Of a DNA stretch of 64,000 bases, positions 16,773-26,739 are shown piece after piece; the stretch's first letter is position 1, and every line of letters starts with the position of its first letter. The stretch comes from Flavobacteriaceae bacterium (GTDB taxonomy: Bacteria > Bacteroidota > Bacteroidia > Flavobacteriales > Flavobacteriaceae). The position numbers and the translations under genes are program-made. The notes beneath the pieces are model-generated. The model ran no database searches. It saw nothing but the letters and a program-made list of their open reading frames with translations, and was not told the DNA's origin. The stretch spans positions 1-64,000 of the forward strand of contig JAKITD010000003.1 in the NCBI GenBank assembly GCA_021648265.1, read 5' to 3'.

Positions 16773-17525
16773 ATGCCTTACAAAATCAAATTCTTGTTTA
16801 TTCTTTTTATTGTCTCTATTAGTTGTAAAAAAGAAGAATCGATTACATTAACTTCTAAAAATTTTTCTGAAGAATTTAAAGAAAATTGCAAAGGTGATAA
16901 TTGTGCGAAAGTTACTATTGATTACATAAAATTTGAAGGGGAAAAAGTGGTAGTTGATAAAATAAATTACACCATTGGAAGTTCAATCATCTATTTTTTA
17001 AATTCCAATTTAGAGAAAAAGTTAATCGCAAGCACCATAACCGAAGCTGCTAACATTTTTATAAAAGGATATGAAGCTGATAGGAAAGAATTTCCAGATC
17101 TTAGCCCTTATGATGCTGAATTAACGGTATTAAATTCTAAAACCTCTTCTGAAATAATATCTGTAAAAACCAGGTTTTACAGTTATACTGGAGGAGCACA
17201 CGGCAATAGTATTTTTAGTTTTTTAAACTTTGATCCTAAGACAGGAAATGTAATGACTACAAATTCAATCCTAAAAAACAAAAAAGAATTTACGGATTTT
17301 GTTGAAAATATATTCCGAGAAAAAAATAATATTCCTGAAGGTGAAAGTATTAATTCAACTGGTTTTTGGTTTGATAAAGAAACTTTTAAACTGCCTGAAA
17401 CCATCGGATTTTCAGAAACCAATTTAGTTATAATTTACAACCAATACGAAATCGCTAGTTATGCTGATGGTCCAATTGAAGTTTTGATTCCTATTGAAGA
17501 GGTAAAGCCTTATCTAAATTTTTAA
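16773..17525 (+). CDS. Lipoprotein with DUF4163/DUF3298 (RsiV-like) domains
   Basis: This 250-residue exported lipoprotein has a signal peptide ending in a lipobox-like SISC-KK at about residue 18, so it is probably anchored in a membrane. The core matches the DUF4163 plus DUF3298 pair: a YTGGAHG-type segment (FYSYTGGAHGN near residue 136), then FDPKTGNVMTT, and ending with IPIEEVKPYL. The fold is known from anti-sigma factor RsiV and related lysozyme-binding domains, but the role here is unknown. Its last 4 bases overlap the convergent DinB gene. Confidence 0.8.
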   Translation: MPYKIKFLFILFIVSISCKKEESITLTSKNFSEEFKENCKGDNCAKVTIDYIKFEGEKVVVDKINYTIGSSIIYFLNSNLEKKLIASTITEAANIFIKGYEADRKEFPDLSPYDAELTVLNSKTSSEIISVKTRFYSYTGGAHGNSIFSFLNFDPKTGNVMTTNSILKNKKEFTDFVENIFREKNNIPEGESINSTGFWFDKETFKLPETIGFSETNLVIIYNQYEIASYADGPIEVLIPIEEVKPYLNF

Positions 17526-17977
17526 ATATTTTTCTTCATAGCTAAAATATACGCTAAGTGTATGCCTTCATGAAAATTATTAAACTCCAAAGCTTCATTA
17601 ATAGTAGATAATACCGTTTTTGTAGAAACTGTGTATGCTGAATATTCTTTAAAATTTCCTTTATTATAATCCTTTTGAGTTTGTTTAACGGTTGAAAATA
17701 ATTGTTTTTTTAACAACTCAACATCTTCAATTGTTGCATTTGCTTCTGCTTTGCTTCCTTTCCTGAAAGCTTTAATTTCTTCTTCAGAAACTAATGTAGG
17801 CAATCCCGATAATGCATATACTAATAATTGTTGCGTAATTACCACGTGCTTTATATTCCAATAAATAGTGTTACTAAAACCTGCGGGGATTTTATTTAGA
17901 TGTTCTAAAGAGAAAGTTTCAAGAAAACTTTTAAAAATTGCTCTTGTTTTTAAAGTGATATCAAAAGTGTAGTCCAT
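17522..17977 (-). CDS. DinB-family protein
   Basis: This 151-residue four-helix-bundle protein of the DinB/YfiT superfamily consists of metal-dependent thiol-S-transferase-like proteins of unknown substrate. Candidate metal ligands are the His in NIKHVV (around 44) and the two His in FHEGIHLAY near the C-terminus. Its length is typical. It converges with the lipoprotein gene with a 4-bp overlap. The true substrate is not predictable. Confidence 0.75.
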   Translation of the reverse strand: MDYTFDITLKTRAIFKSFLETFSLEHLNKIPAGFSNTIYWNIKHVVITQQLLVYALSGLPTLVSEEEIKAFRKGSKAEANATIEDVELLKKQLFSTVKQTQKDYNKGNFKEYSAYTVSTKTVLSTINEALEFNNFHEGIHLAYILAMKKNI

Positions 17978-18068
17978 TGTTTTAATTATGAATTAAAAGT
18001 AATGTATTTCAAATGGAAATTGATTAATTTGTAAGCAATATAAACTTATCCGACTTTACATACATAAA

Positions 18069-18416
18069 ATGAAAAAAATATACCATCTCTCCACCTGCGA
18101 TACCAACAGGCGCATTTTAAAAGAATTAAATTTGCCAGAAGATTTTATAAAACAAGATATTAAAGTAACTCCTGTTTCTGAAGCTGAATTGGAAGAATTA
18201 TACCAACTTTCAGGAAACTATGAAACGCTTCTAAACAAACGAGCAAGAATATATAGTGAACGAAAGTTGAAGGACAAAAATCTTCAAGAATCCGATTTTA
18301 AAAAATTATTACTAGAACATTACACTTTTCTAAAACGTCCTGTACTTATTAATGGGAAGCATATTTTTATCGGAAATAGCAAAAAAGTAGTTGCTTCGGC
18401 TAAAAATTCGTTGTAA
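18069..18416 (+). CDS. ArsC/Spx-family (arsenate reductase-like) protein
   Basis: This 115-residue thioredoxin-fold protein of the ArsC/YffB family has the N-terminal signature YHLSTCDTNRRIL, placing the single active-site cysteine at about residue 10. The C-terminal FLKRPVLINGKHIFIG corresponds to the RPiv-x-x-g substrate-loop motif of the family. Many such proteins are not true arsenate reductases, and no arsenic genes are nearby, so the role is open. It is followed by the DUF481 gene after 41 bp, which has its own promoter. Confidence 0.8.
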   Translation: MKKIYHLSTCDTNRRILKELNLPEDFIKQDIKVTPVSEAELEELYQLSGNYETLLNKRARIYSERKLKDKNLQESDFKKLLLEHYTFLKRPVLINGKHIFIGNSKKVVASAKNSL

Positions 18417-18439
18417 TAATTTAATTATCATTATTTTTG
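18411..18439 (+). promoter_or_regulatory. Bacteroidota-type promoter (-33 TTG, -7 TATTTTTG)
   Basis: TTG at 18411-18413 and TATTTTTG at 18432-18439 are separated by 18 bp, close to the Bacteroidota consensus. The DUF481 gene starts 18 nt downstream. Confidence 0.55.
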
Positions 18440-18457
18440 AAATGAATTTGTCTCTCT

Positions 18458-19462
18458 ATGAAAAGATTACTATTTCTTTTTTTAATTATTGGATTTAGTG
18501 CTTTTGCTCAAAAAGATTCGCTAAAACTTAAAAACAACGACCTTATAGTTGGCGAATTAAAATCAATGGTAAATGGTATTATCATTATGAAAACTTCTTA
18601 TAGTGATAAAGATTTCAGAATTGAATATATCAACGTAAAAGAAATTTATTTAGATCAAAGTTTTTTAATAAACTTAGTTAATAAAAGTCATTATTTAGGA
18701 AAAGCAAAGACAGTAAGCCCCGGAATTGTTGAAATCACCACAGATGGGATGTCTTTTGAAACTAAAATTGAAAACATTGTTCAATTAAAAGCAATAGACA
18801 CAAAATTTTGGAGCCGTTTCACAGGTGCTATTGACCTAGGTTTTAACCTAACAAAATCTAACAATTTCAATCAATTTTCCCTTGGAAGTAATTTAAAATA
18901 CGAAAGTGAAATTTGGAATTTTAGTGCTTCCTATAGCTCCCTCCTTACCAACCAAGATGATGTAGATCAAATTAAAAGAACCGAATGGAATATAGACGCT
19001 CAACGGTTTATTTATAATGAATGGTATGCTATTGTTGACGTTTCCTTTTTATCAAATACCGAACAAGCACTAAAAGGAAGGGTGAGTACACTTGGTGGCA
19101 TCGGAAAATATGTAATAAGAACTAACCGTCTTTATTTAGGTGTTAGAGCTGGGATCAATTACAATATTGAAACTTATTTTGACGAAGCGCTTGATAAAAA
19201 ATCTACGGAGGCCAACCTTGCTGCTAATTTTAATATGTTTGAATTTGGAGATTTCAACCTCAGCACAGACTTTACTGCCTATCCTAGTTTGTCGGAAAGT
19301 GGTCGTTTTCGTTTAGATTATAATTTAATTCTTAAATACGATCTACCCTGGGATTTTTATATAAAAATGGATTTTGCATTAAACTATGATAATCAACCGG
19401 CGGTAGAAGGAAACGATTTCGATTATATTTTTAACAGCGGATTTGGATGGGAATTAAAATAA
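18458..19462 (+). CDS. DUF481 outer-membrane protein
   Basis: This 334-residue protein has a signal peptide ending at AFAQ. Residues 20-110 contain a small beta domain with DSLKLKNNDLIVGELK and repeated VNGIIIMKT-type strands. From about 120 onward a DUF481-like barrel (GAIDLGFNLTKSNN...FSLGSNLKYES) ends in the aromatic strand SGFGWELK. It is predicted to sit in the outer membrane with unknown function. The EamA transporter gene follows 7 bp later, so the two are probably cotranscribed. Confidence 0.8.
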   Translation: MKRLLFLFLIIGFSAFAQKDSLKLKNNDLIVGELKSMVNGIIIMKTSYSDKDFRIEYINVKEIYLDQSFLINLVNKSHYLGKAKTVSPGIVEITTDGMSFETKIENIVQLKAIDTKFWSRFTGAIDLGFNLTKSNNFNQFSLGSNLKYESEIWNFSASYSSLLTNQDDVDQIKRTEWNIDAQRFIYNEWYAIVDVSFLSNTEQALKGRVSTLGGIGKYVIRTNRLYLGVRAGINYNIETYFDEALDKKSTEANLAANFNMFEFGDFNLSTDFTAYPSLSESGRFRLDYNLILKYDLPWDFYIKMDFALNYDNQPAVEGNDFDYIFNSGFGWELK

Positions 19463-19469
19463 CATTTTC

Positions 19470-20366
19470 ATGAACCCAAGAGCACTCGCACTTACTGCAG
19501 CCACTGCAGCAGCTGCAATCTACGGTGTAAATCATACAATTGCCAAAAACTTAATGCCTTCAGTAATTGAACCTTATGGGTTTATTTTGTTACGTATTAG
19601 TGGTGCCGTTGTTCTTTTTTGGTTGGTTGGATTGTTTTATCCTTCCCAGAAAATTGAACGTAGTGATTGGTGGCGTATTCTCGCTTGTGCTTTTACAGGA
19701 ATGGCGGTAAATATGCTCGCTTTTTTTAAAGGGCTTAGCTTGTCAACTCCTATAAACAGTTCGGTGGTAATAACTATGGTTCCTGTTTTATTACTCATAA
19801 TGTCTGCCGTTTTTCTGAAAGAAAAAATTACCTGGCGAAAATTCATCGGTATTGGTCTTGGATTAATAGGAGCTTTATTATTAATTTTCTTCGGAATTAA
19901 AACACAACAAAACGCACCAAATATTCCATTAGGAAATGTGTTCTTCATTATCAATGCAACTTCTTATTCAGTTTATTTAATTATTGTAAAACCACTGGTC
20001 GAAAAATATAGTTCTATTACTCTTATGAAATGGTTTTTCTTATTTGCACTAATTATAAATATACCAATTGGTATAAAAGAATTTATTGCAGTTGAATGGT
20101 CGCAATTACCATTGGATATTATCTGGAAGCTTGCATTTGTAGTAATAGGAACCACCTTTTTTACCTACCTTTTTAATATTTTTGCGCTAAAACAGTTAAA
20201 ACCCTCTACCATTGGATCTTTTATTTATTTACAACCAATTTTAGCAACCATTTTTGCTATTATTATGGGAGCAGATTCGCTGACTACCATCCGTGTTGCT
20301 GCAGCTACTCTAATATTTACAGGGGTTTATCTTTCTACTCGGAAACCAAAAACAATTAAAAAGTAA
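19470..20366 (+). CDS. EamA/DMT-superfamily transporter
   Basis: This 298-residue inner-membrane protein has about ten hydrophobic helices in two EamA halves. The first half opens AATAAAAIYGVNHTIAKNL, typical of drug/metabolite transporters, and the second ends LIFTGVYLSTRKPK. Exporters of amino acids or metabolites are common in this family. The substrate cannot be inferred. It lies between the DUF481 and Gre-like genes with 7- and 8-bp gaps, so probably one operon. Confidence 0.87.
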   Translation: MNPRALALTAATAAAAIYGVNHTIAKNLMPSVIEPYGFILLRISGAVVLFWLVGLFYPSQKIERSDWWRILACAFTGMAVNMLAFFKGLSLSTPINSSVVITMVPVLLLIMSAVFLKEKITWRKFIGIGLGLIGALLLIFFGIKTQQNAPNIPLGNVFFIINATSYSVYLIIVKPLVEKYSSITLMKWFFLFALIINIPIGIKEFIAVEWSQLPLDIIWKLAFVVIGTTFFTYLFNIFALKQLKPSTIGSFIYLQPILATIFAIIMGADSLTTIRVAAATLIFTGVYLSTRKPKTIKK

Positions 20367-20374
20367 TTAATTTT

Positions 20375-20833
20375 ATGACAACATTAGAACTCAAATTTGA
20401 ATTACAACAACAGTGCAAAGACCTTATAAATTTTCGTTTAGAACGAATTCAGAAAGTCATTGCAGATATTGAAACTTCTCTAAAAGAAGAGTCTAAAAGC
20501 ACGAGTGGCGACAAGCATCATACAGGAAGAGCAATGCTTCAAATTGAAAGAGAAAATGCAGGAAATCAGCTTAGGGAAATCGAAAAAGTGTTACAACAAC
20601 TAGATAAAGTTGATATTAGTTCCTTTTCAAGAATAATCCGATTAGGAAGCCTTGCCGAAACCAATAATGCTAACTTTTTTATAAGTATTTCGGTTGGAAA
20701 ATTGGAAGTAAACAACATCTTTTATCTCGGTGTTGCTCCCAATGCTCCTATAGGATTGTGTCTTTTAGGAAAAACCGAAGGAGAACAGTTTAATTTTAAT
20801 GGGATGGTTTATAAAATAGAAAAGGTATCTTAG
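20375..20833 (+). CDS. GreA/GreB-like protein with altered coiled-coil tip
   Basis: This 152-residue protein has an N-terminal coiled coil (about 1-75). A small beta domain (about 85-150) contains GSLAETNNANFF and GVAPNAPIGLCLLGKTEGEQF. These match the C-terminal FKBP-like domain of transcript-cleavage factors (SPLGxALLGKxxGD pattern). At the coiled-coil tip the usual acidic GD-x-x-E reads GDKHH, so only one of the two catalytic acids is kept. It might be an RNA polymerase secondary-channel regulator and not a cleavage factor. Homologues are often mislabelled as 3-oxoacyl-ACP synthase. Confidence 0.65.
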   Translation: MTTLELKFELQQQCKDLINFRLERIQKVIADIETSLKEESKSTSGDKHHTGRAMLQIERENAGNQLREIEKVLQQLDKVDISSFSRIIRLGSLAETNNANFFISISVGKLEVNNIFYLGVAPNAPIGLCLLGKTEGEQFNFNGMVYKIEKVS

Positions 20834-20863
20834 TTAGACACAAATTTCACAAATTTTCACGAA

Positions 20864-23023
20864 TTATTTTTTAACTTCAAAACCTCCTTTTTCAGGAAGG
20901 GTTCGGTAGCCCATATTATACAACGTAAAGGCAAAAATATCGGCATATTGCTCTATAGTTTTACTTACTGGTGTTCCTGCTCCGTGACCTGCATCGGTTT
21001 CAATTCTAATTAATACTGGATTATTTCCTGTTTGTTTTTCTTGCAATTCTGCAGCAAACTTAAAACTATGTGCCGGAACTACTCGATCATCGTGGTCGCC
21101 AGTGGTAATTAATGTTGCAGGATATTTCACTCCTTTTCTAACATTATGAACGGGAGAATAACCTAATAAGTATTCGAACATTTCTTTAGTATCTTCCGAA
21201 GTACCATAATCATACGCCCAACCAGCACCCGATGTAAAGGTGTGATAACGCAACATATCTAACACTCCCACAGCAGGTAAAGCTACCTTCATTAAATCGG
21301 GACGTTGTGTCATTACAGCACCCACTAAAAGTCCGCCGTTAGATCCTCCCCGAATTGCTAAATAATCTTTAGAAGTGTAGTTGTTTTTAATTAAATATTC
21401 GGCAGCAGCAATAAAATCGTCAAACACATTTTGCTTCTTTAATTTGATTCCTGCATCGTGCCATTCTTTTCCGTATTCACCACCACCACGAAGGTTTGCA
21501 ACTGCATAAATACCTCCTTGTTCCATCCATACCGAATTGGTAATACTAAATGAAGGTTTTAAACTAACATTAAATCCGCCATAACCATAAAGTATGGTTG
21601 GATTTTTTCCGTTGAGTTTCAATCCTTTTTTATGAGTGATAATCATTGGGATTTTAGTGCCGTCTTTCGATTTGTAAAACACTTGTTTGCTTTCGTAATT
21701 GTCGGAGTTAAAATCGATTTTAGAAGCTCTAAACAATTCTGAAGTACCCTTTTTAATGTTGTATTTATAAGTGCTTCCAGGAGTTACATAATTGGTAAAC
21801 GAGTAATATAGTTCGGTTTCTTCTTTTTTTGTTCCGAAGCCACTAACGGTTCCAACACCTGGTAATTTAACGGTTCTAATTAACTTTCCATAATAGTCGT
21901 ATTGCAATACTTTTGAAACGGCATCGACCATATAATTAGCAAAAAAATAACCTCCGCCAGTAGATGGGCTTAATACATTTTTGGTTTCAGAAATAAAATC
22001 TACCCAATTTTCTGGTGTTGGACTAGCAGCATCAACGGTTACAATTTTCTGATTGGGAGCATTTAAATTAGTTGCCAAATAAAGTTTGGTTCCGACGTTT
22101 TCTATGATATATGAATTACTATCGGTATGATCTAAAATGGTAATCAACTTACTAGTTGGTTTGGATAAATCTTTTATAAACAACTTATTTCCTGAAGTAG
22201 AAACACTTGCTGTAATCGTTAAGTATTTGTTGTCTTCGGAAACATAACCTCCAACATATCTATGCTTTTCGGAAGGGATTCCTCCAAATATCAATTCATC
22301 CTCTTTTTGAGGAGTTCCCAGTTTATGATAGAATAATTTATGTTGATCTGTCTTTGCCGAAAGTTCGCTTCCTTTGGGCTTGTCGTAACTTGAATAATAG
22401 AATCCTTCATTTTTATACCAAGAAACACCACTAAATTTTACATCGATTAAGGTGTCTTCAACAATTTTTTTGGTTTCAGTATTCATTACCAAAACTTTTC
22501 GCCAATCACTTCCTCCTTCAGAAATACTATAGGCTGCAATTTTCCCGTTTTTAGAAAAACTTAATCCTCCTAAGGAAATCGTTCCTTCTTTATTAAAGGT
22601 GTTTGGGTCTAAAAAAACTTTGGCAGTTTTAAGATCATCACCTGTTTTGTAACGGTAAATTACATATTGATTTTGCAATCCATCATTTTTATAGAAATAA
22701 GAATAGTCACCTTCTTTAAACGGTGCACCTACTTTTTCATAATTCCAAATAGCCGTTAAACGTTCTTTTAGTTCATTCCTAAAAGAAATTTGATCTAAAT
22801 AATTAAAGGTAGTTTCATTTTCTTGTTTAACCCAGGCTTCGGTTTCTTTACTTCGATCATCTTCTAACCAGCGGTAAGGGTCTTTTACATCGGTTCCGAA
22901 ATAATTGGTAACCGTATCTACTTTTTTACTTTTTATATAGTTCACTTTAATAGTTTCGTTATTGTTTTGAGAAATTGCAACGATTGAAAATGCAACTACA
23001 AAGGGTAACAAGAAATGTTTCAT
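20864..23023 (-). CDS. Prolyl oligopeptidase family serine peptidase (S9A)
   Basis: This 719-residue exported prolyl endopeptidase has a signal peptide of about 18 residues. The N-terminal propeller begins with DPYRWLEDD, an S9A signature, and the C-terminal part is an alpha/beta hydrolase. Catalytic serine is S561 in RGGSNGGLL, the aspartate is in DHDDRVVP (643-650), and the histidine is H680 in DAGHGAGTP. It hydrolyses short proline-containing peptides, probably in the periplasm, as part of protein degradation for nutrition. It appears monocistronic. Confidence 0.93.
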   Translation of the reverse strand: MKHFLLPFVVAFSIVAISQNNNETIKVNYIKSKKVDTVTNYFGTDVKDPYRWLEDDRSKETEAWVKQENETTFNYLDQISFRNELKERLTAIWNYEKVGAPFKEGDYSYFYKNDGLQNQYVIYRYKTGDDLKTAKVFLDPNTFNKEGTISLGGLSFSKNGKIAAYSISEGGSDWRKVLVMNTETKKIVEDTLIDVKFSGVSWYKNEGFYYSSYDKPKGSELSAKTDQHKLFYHKLGTPQKEDELIFGGIPSEKHRYVGGYVSEDNKYLTITASVSTSGNKLFIKDLSKPTSKLITILDHTDSNSYIIENVGTKLYLATNLNAPNQKIVTVDAASPTPENWVDFISETKNVLSPSTGGGYFFANYMVDAVSKVLQYDYYGKLIRTVKLPGVGTVSGFGTKKEETELYYSFTNYVTPGSTYKYNIKKGTSELFRASKIDFNSDNYESKQVFYKSKDGTKIPMIITHKKGLKLNGKNPTILYGYGGFNVSLKPSFSITNSVWMEQGGIYAVANLRGGGEYGKEWHDAGIKLKKQNVFDDFIAAAEYLIKNNYTSKDYLAIRGGSNGGLLVGAVMTQRPDLMKVALPAVGVLDMLRYHTFTSGAGWAYDYGTSEDTKEMFEYLLGYSPVHNVRKGVKYPATLITTGDHDDRVVPAHSFKFAAELQEKQTGNNPVLIRIETDAGHGAGTPVSKTIEQYADIFAFTLYNMGYRTLPEKGGFEVKK

Positions 23024-23081
23024 AAGTCTCGATTATTTAAACAAATTTACTGAAATACTTCAGCTTTATTTGTAGTTTTTA

Positions 23082-24071
23082 TCACACAAGATTCTGTGCA
23101 ACAAGATATTCAGCTATCTGAATTGCATTTGTCGCAGCTCCTTTTCGAAGATTATCGCTCACAATCCACATATTTAAGGTGTTTTCTTGGGTTTCATCTC
23201 TACGAATTCTGCCTACAAAAACATCGTCTTTTCCATTGGCATAAATCGGCATTGGATAGGTATTGGTATCTGGATTATCTTGAACCGTTATTCCGGGAGT
23301 TTCGTGTAAAATTCTTCGAACATCGTTGAGGTCAAAATCTTTTCTAAAAGCTACATTTACCGACTCGCTATGTCCTCCAACAGTTGGAATTCTGACTGCA
23401 GTTGCTGTTATTGAAAAAGTGCGATCGTCCAGTATTTTTTGAGGTTCTCGTGCTAATTTCATTTCTTCTTTGGTATAACCATTCGCTTCAAAAACATCGC
23501 AATGAGGTAAGGCATTTTTATGAATTGGATAGGGATATGCCATTTCATCTTTAATTCCTTTTATTTCATTTTCTAACTGATTAACTGCTTTTACACCTGT
23601 TCCTGAAACCGATTGATAAGTAGAAACCACTACGCGTTTCATAATATATTTTTTATGAAGCGGTGCTAATGCCATTACCAACTGAATGGTGGAACAATTG
23701 GGATTAGCGATAATTTTATCGTCTTTTGTAAGTTGAGAAGCATTGATTTCTGGTATCACTAATTTTTTGGTTGGATCCATTCGCCAAGCAGAAGAATTGT
23801 CAATAACGGTTGTACCAACTTCAGCAAATTTTTGAGCCCATTCTAGAGAAATTGCAGCTCCTGCTGAAAAAATAGCAATGTCTGGTTTTTCAGAAACAGC
23901 AGCTTCTAAACCAATTATTTTTATGGATTTTCCATTATAGGGAAGTTCTTTTCCTACCGATTTTTTGGAAGCTACCAAAAGTAATTCAGAAATAGGGAAG
24001 TTACGTTCTTCCAATAATTTTATCATAATCGTACCAACCATTCCAGTGGCACCAACAACTGCTACTTTCAT
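23082..24071 (-). CDS. asd: Aspartate-semialdehyde dehydrogenase
   Basis: This 329-residue enzyme converts aspartyl phosphate to aspartate semialdehyde, the branch point to lysine/diaminopimelate, threonine and methionine. The NADP fold motif is GATGMVG at residues 7-13, the catalytic cysteine is C126 in NPNCSTIQ, and the later histidine motif is PTVGGHSESV. Length is standard. It stands alone between the peptidase and mscL. Confidence 0.95.
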   Translation of the reverse strand: MKVAVVGATGMVGTIMIKLLEERNFPISELLLVASKKSVGKELPYNGKSIKIIGLEAAVSEKPDIAIFSAGAAISLEWAQKFAEVGTTVIDNSSAWRMDPTKKLVIPEINASQLTKDDKIIANPNCSTIQLVMALAPLHKKYIMKRVVVSTYQSVSGTGVKAVNQLENEIKGIKDEMAYPYPIHKNALPHCDVFEANGYTKEEMKLAREPQKILDDRTFSITATAVRIPTVGGHSESVNVAFRKDFDLNDVRRILHETPGITVQDNPDTNTYPMPIYANGKDDVFVGRIRRDETQENTLNMWIVSDNLRKGAATNAIQIAEYLVAQNLV

Positions 24072-24225
24072 ATTTATGCTGAATTTATTTCAGTATCTAT
24101 TATTGTATTCCTCCCGATTATTTGGGGCACTCAATTTAAACTTGAACAGGGACCTTATTAATTAAATACTAAACACAAAAATACTATTTAGTAAATTAAA
24201 TTTCCAGAATAAAAACCTAAAAAAG

Positions 24226-24250
24226 AACCACCCACTTTTGGTGGATGGTT
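24226..24250 (-). terminator. Rho-independent terminator of mscL
   Basis: AACCA-C-CCAC pairs with GTGG-A-TGGTT around a TTTTG loop, about 50 bp past the mscL stop. On the minus strand it is followed by a T-run. Confidence 0.7.
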
Positions 24251-24300
24251 TAGTTAAAAATTTCTGGTTAGAATGTGTAATGTAGCGGCACTACTTTACA

Positions 24301-24708
24301 TTATTTCTTAAGTAAATCTCTTATTTCTGCAAGTAATTCTTCTTGTGTTGGTCCCGGATCTGGAGCTGGAGCTTCCTCAACAGGTTTCTTTGTTTTGTTA
24401 TATGCTTTTACAATCATAAATAATACAAAACCAACGATTATTAAATTAATAATTGCATTAATCCAGTTACCATACATTATTGCGTTTTCTGCTGTTGCAA
24501 CTGCTCCTTCAGCATCAAGAACTGCTGGAGATAAAATTATTTTTAATTCAGAAAAGTTTATTCCGCCGGTAAAGTGACCAACAATTGGCATCATAACATC
24601 ACTTACAAAACCTTTAATTACAAGCCCTAAGGCACCTGCAAGTAAAACGGCAACTGCTAAATCTATGACGTTGCCTGTCATAATAAATTTTTTAAATTCT
24701 TTAAGCAT
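24301..24708 (-). CDS. mscL: Large-conductance mechanosensitive channel MscL
   Basis: This 135-residue channel protein opens under membrane tension to release solutes on hypo-osmotic shock. The N-terminal amphipathic helix MLKEFKKFIMTGNV is followed by TM1 (DLAVAVLLAGALGLVIKGFV) and TM2 (GNWINAIINLIIVGFVLFMIV). The C-terminal helical bundle ends LAEIRDLLKK. The periplasmic loop is typical. There is a terminator downstream, and the gene looks monocistronic. Confidence 0.95.
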   Translation of the reverse strand: MLKEFKKFIMTGNVIDLAVAVLLAGALGLVIKGFVSDVMMPIVGHFTGGINFSELKIILSPAVLDAEGAVATAENAIMYGNWINAIINLIIVGFVLFMIVKAYNKTKKPVEEAPAPDPGPTQEELLAEIRDLLKK

Positions 24709-24799
24709 AATTTTTATGTTGAGAGTTAATACATAACAAGTATAAGAAATATATTAGAATTTTATCGTCGAAATACACAATATATTTATCGAAAGAAAA

Positions 24800-25909
24800 T
24801 TATTTTCGACAAACAACACGTTTTACCCTTTGTGAGATAGCAGTAATTAATTCGTAGGAGATTGAATTGATTTTCTCAGCATGTTTTTCGGCATTTTCAA
24901 CTTCTCCAAAAATGATAACTTCGTCGCCTTCTTGGCAATCAATATTAGTAATATTTACCATTATCATGTCCATACAAACATTCCCAATGATAGAAGCTTT
25001 ATTACCATTAATGGTAACCCAACCTTTTTCATTTCCGTAGGCACGACTAATTCCGTCGGCGTGACCAATTGGTATGGTTGCCGTTTTTAGAATTCCTTCA
25101 CTTTTAAAAGCTCTGTTATAACCAACAGTTTCTCCTTTTTCGATGGAATGAATTTGAGATATCACCGATTTTAAGGTAGCAATAGGTTGAAAGTTTTTCT
25201 GTTCTGAAGGAATATTGCTAAAACCATACAATCCAATTCCACTTCTTACCAAATCAAAATGTGCTTCGGGATAATTTAAAATTCCAGAAGTATTACACAT
25301 ATGCATCATCGGTTTATAATCTAAATTTCTAAAAAGCTTTTCTGAAATATTTTTGAAGGCTTCAATTTGAGAAATAGAAAACTCTTTTTCGGTTTCATCC
25401 TCACTTGCAGCTAAATGTGAAAAGATAGATTTCACTATAATAGAAGTGGTTTCTTTCAGTTTAGAACTAATAAAATCAATATCATTTTCTAAAAACCCCA
25501 ATCTGTTTAAGCCTGTATTAAATTTTAAATGAACAGGATACTTACTTTGCTTATTTTCTTTAGCAATTTCAATAAATTCCTGAAATATTTTTAGACTATA
25601 TAAATTAGGTTCTAAACAACGGTCGATTAATGTTTTAAAATTTACAGACTGGGGATGCAGTACAATAATCGGAGTTTTAATTCCTGCATCTCGAAGTGCA
25701 ACTCCTTCATTTACATAAGCTACGGCAAGATAATCAGCTCCTAGTTTAACGAGTTCTTTGGCAATTTCAACCGAATCACTTCCGTAGGCATAAGCTTTAA
25801 CAACGGCTAAAAAATTTGTGTTGGGCTTAAGTTTAGATTTTAAATACCAATAATTAGTACCCAGAGCGGTAAGATTGATTTCTAAAACAGTTTCTGTAGC
25901 TTTTGGCAT
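24800..25909 (-). CDS. alr: Alanine racemase
   Basis: This 369-residue PLP enzyme makes D-alanine for peptidoglycan. PLP lysine is K38 in VVKAYAYGSD, near the N-terminus as in the family, and GYNRAF carries the second catalytic tyrosine. The C-terminal beta domain includes GNVCMDMIMVN. It lies 9 bp downstream of tdk on the same strand, probably as a two-gene operon. Confidence 0.93.
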   Translation of the reverse strand: MPKATETVLEINLTALGTNYWYLKSKLKPNTNFLAVVKAYAYGSDSVEIAKELVKLGADYLAVAYVNEGVALRDAGIKTPIIVLHPQSVNFKTLIDRCLEPNLYSLKIFQEFIEIAKENKQSKYPVHLKFNTGLNRLGFLENDIDFISSKLKETTSIIVKSIFSHLAASEDETEKEFSISQIEAFKNISEKLFRNLDYKPMMHMCNTSGILNYPEAHFDLVRSGIGLYGFSNIPSEQKNFQPIATLKSVISQIHSIEKGETVGYNRAFKSEGILKTATIPIGHADGISRAYGNEKGWVTINGNKASIIGNVCMDMIMVNITNIDCQEGDEVIIFGEVENAEKHAEKINSISYELITAISQRVKRVVCRK

Positions 25910-25918
25910 TCCTTAGAT

Positions 25919-26551
25919 TTACTTTTTTTTTGAAACTTCTTCGGGTTCGGTAACCTTCATTTTTCGAACTTTTTCTTTCAACATGGCTTTGTAATAAGCA
26001 GACCTACTCAATGGTTCGTATTCGTCAACTTCACCTAAAAGTACGAGATTATCACCTTTTGCCTTTCGGTAGCTGTAATTGGCAAGGTTTCCTGTTCGGG
26101 TGCAAATAGCGTGAACTTTAGTCACATACTCGGCAGTTGCCATAAGAGCTGGCATAGGCCCAAATGGATTTCCTTTAAAATCCATATCTAATCCAGCCAC
26201 AATTACCCGAACTCCTCGATTGGCAAGATCATTACAAACTTTTACAATTTCATCATCAAAAAATTGAGCTTCATCAATTCCTACTACATCACAACTATCG
26301 GCTAAAATTGGAATATTTGCAGCTGCAGGCACCGAAGTAGAATGAATTTCGTTGCTATCATGAGATACAACCGAGTCATCATCATACCGAGTATCGATGG
26401 CAGGTTTAAAAATTTCTACTTTTTGTTTGGCGAATTTTGCACGCTTTAATCTTCGGATAAGTTCTTCTGTTTTACCCGAAAACATAGAGCCTGCGATGAC
26501 TTCAATCCATCCAAATTTTTCTTTTTGATTTACCGTATTTTCGAGAAACAT
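25919..26551 (-). CDS. tdk: Thymidine kinase, type II, without the usual zinc cysteines
   Basis: This 210-residue thymidine kinase phosphorylates thymidine in salvage. The P-loop [10 protein letters not shown] spans about residues 21-30, and the Walker B-like IDEAQFF is present. The lasso domain normally has two CxxC-like pairs. Here only one cysteine remains (HAICTRTGN), and the second pair reads LSRSAYY. Zinc is therefore unlikely to be bound in the usual way, which may be a lineage feature of Bacteroidota. It is followed by alr after 9 bp. Confidence 0.92.
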   Translation of the reverse strand: MFLENTVNQKEKFGWIEVIAGSMFSGKTEELIRRLKRAKFAKQKVEIFKPAIDTRYDDDSVVSHDSNEIHSTSVPAAANIPILADSCDVVGIDEAQFFDDEIVKVCNDLANRGVRVIVAGLDMDFKGNPFGPMPALMATAEYVTKVHAICTRTGNLANYSYRKAKGDNLVLLGEVDEYEPLSRSAYYKAMLKEKVRKMKVTEPEEVSKKK

Positions 26552-26650
26552 AAATATTTTTTAAACTAAAACAGAATTCTTTGACGTTTACATAAAGGTT
26601 GTGTAAATTTATAAAAACAAAATAGAACATTTGCTTTATTTTAATAAGTT

Positions 26651-26739
26651 ATGAACCGAGTATATAAAAATTATTATCGAATCATAAAATCATTAATAGC
26701 GAACACATATGTTTCCGCTAAAAAATAAAATCTAAACAT
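26651..26739 (+). promoter_or_regulatory. Conserved leader element, copy D (gene 26740)
   Basis: The 89-nt element begins ATGAACCGAGTA (10 of 12 matches to the other copies). It contains TAGCGAACA-CATATG at 26697-26711 and ends CATATG with the gene's own ATG. It is the most diverged copy: the first frame stays open for 25 codons (26651-26728), and the second frame stops 5 nt before the gene instead of overlapping it. A possible AACATTTG -7 element sits at 26626-26633. Confidence 0.55.

Noticed and set aside
23040-23075. CTGAA-ATAC-TTCAG after asd as a terminator
   Set aside because: It is a five-base stem without an adjacent T-run, so support is too weak.
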